Source of the DNA: Desulfobacteraceae bacterium
GTDB lineage: Bacteria; Desulfobacterota; Desulfobacteria; Desulfobacterales; Desulfosarcinaceae
Direction of reading: 5' to 3'
DNA: 14,667 nucleotides
Assembly (NCBI GenBank): GCA_027025615.1
Contig: JALVQM010000259.1
Coordinates: 1-14,667 of the forward strand
The notes under the pieces were generated by a model, which was given only the letters and a program-made list of their open reading frames with translations, searched no databases and was not told the DNA's origin. Position 1 is the stretch's first letter. Each line of letters opens with the position of its first letter. Shown here one piece after another: positions 1-5,817 of the stretch. The position numbers and the translations under genes are program-made.

Positions 1-350
1 CTGACATTGTCAATTTTGATGCTTACGGGTATTTTGATCGTTTCGTTCTTTACGGTGATTCAATCAGGTCTTTTATAGAAAAAGGGGGAATTCTTGCCTG
101 GGGGCAGGTGCCCACCGGACAGCCCGGGGATATCGACGGGGCTACGGTCGCTGATTTATACCAGAGCCTCAGGTCAAACATGGAACAGGTTGCCAACCTG
201 GGAGTGGACCTGGAGTTGCTTTTTCAAAAATCTCTGGTTACCCCCAGTTGCGGAACCGGTTCTTTGAGTCGGCAACACGCGGTCAAGGTTCTGAGCCTGA
301 CCCGGGATTTGTCCCGCCAGCTGCGATCCGATTTTGGCCGGATTGATTGA
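1..350 (+). CDS. MetE/UROD-like (cobalamin-independent methionine synthase-type) protein, 3' part only
   Basis: The window opens inside this gene; 115 codons are visible in the frame starting at base 3, ending in TGA at 348-350. The visible part reads FDAYGYF, then IEKGGILAWGQVPTG, and then LVTPSCGTGSLS near its end. This pattern is typical of the C-terminal half of short MetE/UROD-superfamily proteins found in archaea and anaerobic bacteria. In MetE a Cys at the equivalent of the TPSCG Cys (visible residue 83, bases 249-251) is a zinc ligand that binds the homocysteine thiol. Known members are annotated as methionine synthase or as proteins of unknown function, so methyl transfer to a thiol is likely but the substrate is not proven. 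The MoxR ATPase gene starts 28 bp downstream on the same strand, consistent with one operon. The start and N-terminal half lie outside the window. Confidence 0.75.
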   Translation, partial: DIVNFDAYGYFDRFVLYGDSIRSFIEKGGILAWGQVPTGQPGDIDGATVADLYQSLRSNMEQVANLGVDLELLFQKSLVTPSCGTGSLSRQHAVKVLSLTRDLSRQLRSDFGRID

Positions 351-378
351 GTTTGAAGCACAAAGAAAGGAAATACAG

Positions 379-1221
379 ATGAATAAACAAGAGTTTACCG
401 GTGCCTCGCGTTATGTGCTGGATGCCGAGCTGGCCCAGATCGTCAATGTTTCCATGGCCCTGGAGATGCCCCTGCTGCTCAAGGGCGAACCGGGAACCGG
501 CAAGACCATGCTGGCCCATGCCATTGCCGAAAGCCTGAATATGCCGCTTATAGTGCTCAACGTAAAATCCAGCATGAAGCTGGTCGAAGCACTTTACCAG
601 TACGATACCCTGACCCGATTAAACGACAGCCGTTTTGGGGATTCCAAGCGGGATGTAAGCAATATTGAGGATTACATCAAGATGGGCAAGATCGGCCAGG
701 CCTTTGTCTCTGATGTGCGTACGGTGCTGCTGATCGACGAAATCGACAAGGCGGACACCGACTTTCAGGACGATATGCTTGATGTACTTGATCAGATGGA
801 ATTTGATATTATCGAGATCGATAAGACCATCCGGGCTAAACATCGTCCGGTGATCATTATCACCTCCAATGCCAAGAAAGATCTTTCCGATCCTTTCCTG
901 GGCCGCTGCAATTTCCATCATATAGCCTTTCCCGACCCCAAGATGATGCGCAAGATAATCGGAGTTCATTTTCCGGACATCAGCGATACCCTGGCCCAGA
1001 ATACCATTGCGGCATTTTACCGCCTGCGGGAGCTGGACGGCATCGAAAAAAGGCCGGCCACCAGGGAGCTGATCAACTGGATTCGGGCCCTGCGGGCCGA
1101 TCCGGACTTCGATCCCAAGCGCCTTGCCAAAGGACAGGTGCCGTTTCTGGGGGTCTTGTTCAAAAAAAGCCAGGATTACCAGAAGGCCAGCAATTACGTC
1201 AGTCGCCGGCGTCTGATATGA
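379..1221 (+). CDS. MoxR-family AAA+ ATPase (CoxD/NorQ/CbbQ-like)
   Basis: This 280-residue AAA+ ATPase has the size and motif order of the MoxR family. It shows Walker A GEPGTGKT (residues 36-43), Walker B VLLIDEID (116-123), sensor 1 IITSN (160-164), the DPFLGRC arginine-finger segment (171-177) and a sensor-2-like KRPATRE (224-230). MoxR ATPases form cytoplasmic rings and work with a VWA protein to activate or insert cofactors into a partner, as in CoxD/CoxE, NorQ/NorD and CbbQ/CbbO. The VWA partner follows 39 bp downstream. I chose ATG at 379 because AAAGGAAA lies just upstream and the protein then begins at the usual distance before Walker A. An in-frame TTG at 334 would overlap the previous gene and add 15 residues. 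The client enzyme is not identified; it may be the upstream MetE/UROD-like protein or one encoded elsewhere. Confidence 0.93.
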   Translation: MNKQEFTGASRYVLDAELAQIVNVSMALEMPLLLKGEPGTGKTMLAHAIAESLNMPLIVLNVKSSMKLVEALYQYDTLTRLNDSRFGDSKRDVSNIEDYIKMGKIGQAFVSDVRTVLLIDEIDKADTDFQDDMLDVLDQMEFDIIEIDKTIRAKHRPVIIITSNAKKDLSDPFLGRCNFHHIAFPDPKMMRKIIGVHFPDISDTLAQNTIAAFYRLRELDGIEKRPATRELINWIRALRADPDFDPKRLAKGQVPFLGVLFKKSQDYQKASNYVSRRRLI

Positions 1222-1260
1222 CGCCGGGCAAGTACTTCTATCAAGCTTAAGGGGGCTTCG

Positions 1261-2451
1261 GTGTTCGTCGAATTCTTCTACCAACTCAGGGACCACGGGA
1301 TTCCGGTAAGCCCTACAGCTTTCCTGACCCTGCACCGGGCCATGCAGAAAGGACTCATCGCCACCCTGGATGATTTTTACATTGCCGCCCGCAGCATCCT
1401 GGTAAAAAGTGAGCGTTATTTCGATCTTTACGACCAGGTTTTTGCACATCATTTCGAAGGTGCCGAGTTGCCTGATGTAGACGAACTGGTGCTGGACGAA
1501 ATGGCCCGGGCCTTGCTGGAGGAGTGGCTCAAGGATCCCAAGGTGCTGGCAGATGCCTTGGGCATGGACCAGTCCGAGCTGAACAAGATGACTCCTGAAG
1601 AATTGCTGGAGTATTTCAAGGAGCGGCTCAAGGAACAGACCGAGCGCCACGATGGCGGCAGTCGCTGGATAGGTACCGGAGGCACATCGCCTGTCGGCCA
1701 TTCAGGCTTTCATCCAGGTGGCATGCGTGTTGGCGGTGTCTCGCGCAACAAGTCAGCGGTCAAGGTGGCGATGGAAAGACGTTACAAGGATTATTCCCTC
1801 AGCGGCCCGCTCACCCAGGCCATGGTTGGAGAGGCCCTCAAACGTTTGCGTCACATGAGGCCTGAAGGACCCAAGGACCAGGTAAATATCGACAAGACCA
1901 TCTACCAGACGATGAAAAACGCCGGTGAGATCGAAATTGTCTTCGACCGCAGCCTGCGGGACCGGTTAAAGGTGATTTTGGCCATCGACAACGGCGGCTG
2001 GTCCATGGACCCTTATATCCCGGTGGTCCAGACTATTTTTGATTACGCCCGGGCCCAGTTCAAGGAGCTCAGGACCTACTTTTTCCATAACACCATTTAC
2101 GATACCCTTTGGGAAGACCCGGCACGCTATAAAAAACCTGTCCGGATCGATCAGTTTGCCGGAATGGACCCTGAAACCCGTTTCATAGTGGTGGGCGATG
2201 CCAGCATGGCGCCCTACGAGTTGATGGCCACCGACGGATCCATCTACATCCAGGAGCGCAGCGGTCGGCGAAGTATCGAGTGTCTCCAGTTCGTCGCCGA
2301 AACCTTTCGCCACTCTGTCTGGCTCAACCCGGTTCCCCGCCACCGCTGGAACTACACCCAGACCATCGTGGCCATCGGCCGCATTTTTCCCATGTTCGAA
2401 CTTTCCATAGACGGCCTGGAAAAGGCCGTGGCTCAACTAATGGCGGCTTGA
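1261..2451 (+). CDS. CoxE-like VWA domain protein, partner of the MoxR ATPase
   Basis: A 396-residue protein starting at GTG 1261, preceded by AAGGGGG (about 1250-1256). The N-terminal half (1-220) is mainly helical and charged, with a Gly-rich linker at about 132-160 (DGGSRWIGTGG, then HPGGMRVGGV). The VWA domain runs from about 225 to 396: VILAIDNGGWSMD (238-250), YFFHNTIYDTLW (273-284), FIVVGDASMAPYEL (308-321), VWLNPVP (353-359) and a C-terminal segment ending at the stop. These blocks match the CoxE-like VWA family paired with MoxR ATPases. VWA partners of MoxR proteins are thought to link the ATPase ring to the target enzyme, often through a metal bound at the MIDAS site. The MIDAS here is atypical: DNGGWSM instead of the usual DxSxS or, in this family, DxGGSM. 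The second MIDAS-side Asp (Asp313) is kept. It probably shares a transcript with the ATPase. Confidence 0.88.
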   Translation: MFVEFFYQLRDHGIPVSPTAFLTLHRAMQKGLIATLDDFYIAARSILVKSERYFDLYDQVFAHHFEGAELPDVDELVLDEMARALLEEWLKDPKVLADALGMDQSELNKMTPEELLEYFKERLKEQTERHDGGSRWIGTGGTSPVGHSGFHPGGMRVGGVSRNKSAVKVAMERRYKDYSLSGPLTQAMVGEALKRLRHMRPEGPKDQVNIDKTIYQTMKNAGEIEIVFDRSLRDRLKVILAIDNGGWSMDPYIPVVQTIFDYARAQFKELRTYFFHNTIYDTLWEDPARYKKPVRIDQFAGMDPETRFIVVGDASMAPYELMATDGSIYIQERSGRRSIECLQFVAETFRHSVWLNPVPRHRWNYTQTIVAIGRIFPMFELSIDGLEKAVAQLMAA

Positions 2452-2943
2452 AGAAAGCGATAGCTTCCGGGGAACATGTGTTTTGTCACCGCAGCCTGTA
2501 TCGCAGGGCCATGGCCGGCTTTTGGTCAACTTTTACTTACTTATTCGGCTTTTTTAGGACCGATGTTTAATGGTGGAAACCTGCCTTTTTGGATCCCTGC
2601 CAAAGAGCCTTGCATCAGTTTGGTAACAACGGTCGACAATGAAATTCTGCAAGGATTGCCCGCTAGCATCCTTTCTGTTTGCAGGCAATCCTTACTGGTG
2701 CCGGCAGCTTCAAAAAAGGCCTGGTAATCTTGGCGTTTTTGCCCATTTTAGCTGTATCGGGCGGGTATTGACGGCCTGCATTGAAAAGAGAGTTGCGCAA
2801 AGACTGCACTATAAATCTGAGCGTAACAATTTGAACATGATTTCTTCTTGAATATTTTTATTTTGTGAAATGCATATGGCTGCAGATCGGCAGATGAGTC
2901 GGCCGGCAGGCGACTGATGAGTTTCCGGCTGTTGGTTGTGATG
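2452..2943. other. Gap between convergent genes; no gene supported
   Basis: This 492-bp stretch separates the 3' ends of the VWA gene and the convergent flavoprotein gene. Short open frames exist (for example 2476-2727 and 2639-2851 on +), but they have no convincing ribosome binding site and no recognisable family. The only clear structure is the stem-loop at 2651-2693, listed separately. No run of Ts typical of an intrinsic terminator was found close to either stop codon. Confidence 0.6.
2651..2693. repeat. Stem-loop, 13-bp arms with one mismatch
   Basis: AAGGATTGCCCGC (2651-2663) pairs with GCAGGCAATCCTT (2681-2693), with a single mismatch at 2661/2683; the outer 10 bp are perfect and the loop is 17 nt. 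It lies about 200 bp past the VWA gene stop and 250 bp past the flavoprotein gene stop. It has no U-tract on either strand, so it is not a standard rho-independent terminator. It could be a transcript-stabilising 3' hairpin or a REP-like element; no second copy was noticed in this window. Confidence 0.5.
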
Positions 2944-4065
2944 CTAAGCGGGGGACCGTGCAAGCAGTGTGTTGGCCGAAACCGCTTCCATGGCCACAGC
3001 CGAGCTGAATTCCGCGATCAGTGAGGATATCAGTTCCTTTACTGAGATTATCCTGTCGATTTTATATGCGTTTTTACCTGCAAAAGCAAATCCGTCCTTG
3101 AGAATTCCCCGGCGGGCGTTGGCCAGGGCCTGGGCAATGCAATAAGGACTGCTTTTGCGTTTGCATGTTTTCAGACAATGAAATGCACAATGGAATGCCA
3201 TGGTGCGTCCTTTTTCAACGGCATTCAGGAATTTGTTCCTGATGGCACGGCCGGGCATCCCCACAGGGCTTTTAATGATTACCATGTCTTGTTTATGGGC
3301 CTTGACATAGGCTTGTTTGAATGCGGGGGCGGCATCGCATTCATGGGTGGCTACAAAGCGGGTGCCCATTTGGACTCCCGAGGCGCCCAACAACATAAAA
3401 CGGAATATGTCTTGGCCGTTGAATATTCCCCCGGCAGCGATAACCGGTATTGGGTGGTTGGCCTGGTCTGCAAAAGATTTGACAACTTCGAGCACTTTGG
3501 CGACCAGGTTCTCAAGTGTATATTCAGGGTCTTCTATCTGGTCAGGCTTAAAGCCCACATGGCCTCCTGCCATAGGTCCTTCGACGACAATTGCATCCGG
3601 AAGATAGCTGTAGCGGGAGAGCCATTTGTGGCAGATAATGCGTGTTGCCCGGGGCGAGGATACGATGGGTACCAGCTTGGTGCGGGACGATGAGGTCAAA
3701 AAACCTGGAAGATTCAGAGGCAGGCCTGCTCCGGAAAAAATGATGTCGGCGCCTTCCTGGATGGAGGCGCGCACCATGTCGCTGTAATTGGACAAAGCCA
3801 CCATGATATTGACACCGATTATTCCGCTTGTGAGCATGCGCGCCCGGCGGATTTCTTTTTTCAATGCTCGAATGTGGGCTGCGGAGCTGTTGGTGGAAAT
3901 ATCAGGTTCGTCCATTCCCGGCATGGCGGCCGAAATGACGCCTATAGCGCCTTGGTTGGCAACGGCGGAAGCCAATCCTGAAAGGGATATCCCGATTCCC
4001 ATTCCTCCTTGAATGATTGGCAAAGGGCTGTGCAGATGGCCGATTTTCAATGTTGGCAATTTCAT
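2944..4065 (-). CDS. Nitronate monooxygenase / 2-nitropropane dioxygenase-like FMN flavoprotein
   Basis: A 373-residue TIM-barrel flavoprotein. Family signatures are PIIQGGMGIG near the N-terminus (16-25), GPMAGGHVGF (163-172) with His169 at the position of the proposed catalytic His, the phosphate-binding IAAGGI (209-214) and GVQMGTRF (230-237). The family (NMO, FabK enoyl-ACP reductases and relatives) uses FMN; the substrate cannot be set from sequence, and nitronate oxidation is only the default label. The C-terminal third carries a Cys cluster, Cys293, Cys297, Cys301 and Cys309, then GFAFAGKNAYKIDRIISVKEL (325-345), a tail I associate with a subfamily from anaerobes. Start: the frame is open to an ATG at 4185, but the family begins just before the QGGM motif, so ATG at 4063-4065 was chosen; its ribosome site is weak (GAGAT, far upstream). 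It is flanked by gaps on both sides and appears to be monocistronic. Confidence 0.85.
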   Translation of the reverse strand: MKLPTLKIGHLHSPLPIIQGGMGIGISLSGLASAVANQGAIGVISAAMPGMDEPDISTNSSAAHIRALKKEIRRARMLTSGIIGVNIMVALSNYSDMVRASIQEGADIIFSGAGLPLNLPGFLTSSSRTKLVPIVSSPRATRIICHKWLSRYSYLPDAIVVEGPMAGGHVGFKPDQIEDPEYTLENLVAKVLEVVKSFADQANHPIPVIAAGGIFNGQDIFRFMLLGASGVQMGTRFVATHECDAAPAFKQAYVKAHKQDMVIIKSPVGMPGRAIRNKFLNAVEKGRTMAFHCAFHCLKTCKRKSSPYCIAQALANARRGILKDGFAFAGKNAYKIDRIISVKELISSLIAEFSSAVAMEAVSANTLLARSPA

Positions 4066-4234
4066 TGAGCAAAATATCTCTGTATGAGTGCAAGGTTCAT
4101 GTATGGCCTGGCCCCATGTCCATGAGACGCGGGCCCAGCAATATCGATGATCCGGTTTTGGCAAGACGGTTTTTAATGTGGCCAAAAACGTTTTCCCTGT
4201 GAGATATGATCTAATGGCAGGGAACAGCGGTTGC

Positions 4235-4254
4235 CAAAATGGGGGATCATTTTG
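4235..4254. repeat. Perfect 7-bp inverted repeat
   Basis: CAAAATG (4235-4241) and CATTTTG (4248-4254) are exact inverted copies around the 6-nt spacer GGGGAT. They lie about 170 bp upstream of the flavoprotein start on the minus strand, so an operator or a small hairpin are both possible. There is no functional evidence. Confidence 0.35.
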
Positions 4255-4583
4255 AATAACTGGCCTACGATAACAAAAGCGGCCGGCTACGTAAAGTCTT
4301 CATACTTAATTGTTGAAAGGCAAATTTGTTCACCTTGTCTTTTGTTGCCGATTGACAATTTCAGCTGCTTGAATAAGTTGTTACTGATTTGGTATAATAC
4401 GGATAGTTTTCAGATGGTTGGATATGACGAGGCAAATGCGGTTTTCCATATTTTGTCCGGCAAAAGTCATAGCTCGATACCGTGTCCGCCAAGTCCGTTT
4501 CGGGCAAAGCACCCGTGATATACCATGGCGATAAGCGTGATCCGGCCAATGTGCCGTTTACAAATTTTGCTGACAGGTTGAGT

Positions 4584-4618
4584 TGCCTGGTGCATGCAAG
4601 GTTATTGCATCCAGGGCA
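4584..4618. repeat. Imperfect hairpin, 11 bp with two bulges
   Basis: TGCCTGGTGCA (4584-4594) pairs with TGCATCCAGGGCA (4606-4618) with one bulged T (4610) and one bulged G (4616) on the right arm; the loop is 11 nt. No U-tract follows on either strand. It is within the unassigned stretch between the flavoprotein and the DUF2059 gene. Function unknown. Confidence 0.4.
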
Positions 4619-4937
4619 TATTTCAAGGGGATGAAAATTATTGGCTACAAAGGGGCCGGTGATCTTGCCAAGTGCATCGGCCGGGGGGCCGCCACGGGCA
4701 ATGTGGGCGGTAGGATTTTTAACCCAATTTCCTCAACTGTCATGCCGGATTCCGAGATTTAGGTTTGTTTTCAAGATGTTGATTCTGGGCATGGTAAAAT
4801 ACCGGCCGCCGGTTGCTGGAAACCTGGCTGCAGCTCTTCGAACAATTCAAACATGCCTGTCTGGCCACAGGGTGCCCCTGGAAGATGCACCGGCGATGTA
4901 TGGGTTGTTGCTGCCGTTGATATGATTAGCCCTGAAC

Positions 4938-5558
4938 TTACTTGTTTTTCGGTTTTACCCCCTTGACGGAAAGTTTTTGATCCACTTTTTTCTTGAGTTT
5001 GGCCAGTTCGCTTGCGGCCAGCTTTTTGCTTACGGTCTGTAATTGGGGCGCGTATTGCTTGTTGACAACATTGAATGAGTTCTGCATCAGGGTCGGAAGG
5101 TTGGCTATAAATTTTTTGCCGGTTGCGCTGGTATAAAAATCGGTTATCTGCTTTAGTTCTGCAGTGCTGAAATGCTTTGCGAAAGCCGGTCTATATACCT
5201 CAGCTACTACGGTTTTGTAAGGCATTATACGGTCCAGCTCAGACTGTAACCCGCTGATGTAGTTATCGAAAGCCTGTTTGATAAGTGGCATGACCTGCTT
5301 TTGCTGATCTTTAGTGATGTCTTTCTTGAGGGGAAGAGTGTTTTCCAGCCCGGCGATAAAATCCTGCTGGGATTGGCGGATCATCATGCTTTTCATTTGC
5401 TGGTAATGTTGCCTGGCACCGGTTGCTTCCAGAAAATCCTTGTAGATTTTGGCGTCCTTGTCGGCCTGAGCCGCTTTTGCGCAGGGCTGGACCGCCAGCA
5501 GGGAAAAAATAACCAGCAAAAGACCGTATTTCAAACCTGGGCGTAAATAATTTGACAT
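4938..5558 (-). CDS. Secreted DUF2059-family protein
   Basis: A 206-residue protein with a signal peptide: basic N-terminus, hydrophobic core YGLLLVIFSLLAV (11-23) and a probable cleavage after AKA (27-29). Cys26 is not in a convincing lipobox, so periplasmic export through Sec and signal peptidase I is more likely than lipidation. The mature part is helical and lysine-rich. Residues about 95-165 match the DUF2059 pattern: a Tyr/Phe-rich run through VAEVYRPAFAKHFSTAEL (118-135), then FYTSATGKKF (141-150). DUF2059 proteins are common in Gram-negative bacteria and have no agreed biochemical role. The C-terminal 25 residues are very basic. The start at 5558 is supported by a good GAGGA (complement of 5563-5567) seven bases upstream of the ATG. 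It lies downstream of the sensor-kinase gene on the same strand but 259 bp away, so co-transcription is uncertain. Confidence 0.85.
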   Translation of the reverse strand: MSNYLRPGLKYGLLLVIFSLLAVQPCAKAAQADKDAKIYKDFLEATGARQHYQQMKSMMIRQSQQDFIAGLENTLPLKKDITKDQQKQVMPLIKQAFDNYISGLQSELDRIMPYKTVVAEVYRPAFAKHFSTAELKQITDFYTSATGKKFIANLPTLMQNSFNVVNKQYAPQLQTVSKKLAASELAKLKKKVDQKLSVKGVKPKNK

Positions 5559-5817
5559 GATTTCCTCGTAAATTTTTAGTTGGTTATAAATATCATGAGT
5601 GACTTGGGACCTGTCTTAAAAATCTGAGTGCCCCTGGTCGCCTTCGCTGACTCCTGATTAAGGTTTTTTGCAAATCCAACCTTGTTATCCATATGCGTTT
5701 TTTACGCTAAAGGCAAACCAATGTTTTAAGATTTGCTTACATGTCTTGACCGGGGCCGGGAGCCGGCTTCAGGGTTGAGCGCCAAGGTCGGGTGAGAAAG
5801 AGCTTTTATCAAGATTT

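Larger units (their letters stand above)
4066..4937. other. Long stretch without a clear gene; possible decayed minus-strand coding sequence
   Basis: No intact gene could be recognised in these 872 bp. On the minus strand, translation from about 4925 down to 4361 gives several protein-like pieces broken by stops and frame changes: NGSNNPYIAGASSRG, then (another frame) GMFELFEELQPGFQQP, then PTAHIARGGPPADALGKITG and ICPGCNNLACTRQL. This suggests a decayed gene, but I could not assign it to a family, and chance frames remain possible. The promoter of the flavoprotein gene should lie in the left part, but no convincing -35/-10 pair was seen. Two hairpins in it are listed separately. Confidence 0.35.

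Noticed and set aside
334..378. TTG start at 334 for the MoxR ATPase
   Set aside because: It would overlap the end of the MetE/UROD-like gene and add residues not expected in the family; ATG 379 has a good AAAGGAAA ribosome site.
619..1701. 360-codon minus-strand frame across the ATPase and VWA genes
   Set aside because: It lies antisense to two genes with clear catalytic motifs, shows no family features itself and is a frame shadow.
2639..2851. 70-codon plus-strand frame starting MKFCKDCP
   Set aside because: No ribosome binding site before the ATG, no family resemblance, and it crosses the 2651-2693 stem-loop.
4066..4185. ATG at 4185 as start of the flavoprotein gene
   Set aside because: The 40 extra residues do not resemble the family, which starts shortly before the QGGM motif; the stretch is more likely the 5' untranslated region.
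4216..4236. Sigma-54-like GG-N10-GC spacing (GGGAACAGCGGTTGC)
   Set aside because: The -24 half is poor (no TGGC before the A-C) and no plus-strand gene lies downstream.
5755..5767. GCCGG-GAG-CCGGC hairpin downstream of the kinase gene
   Set aside because: The stem is only five base pairs, the loop three, and no U-tract follows on the minus strand.
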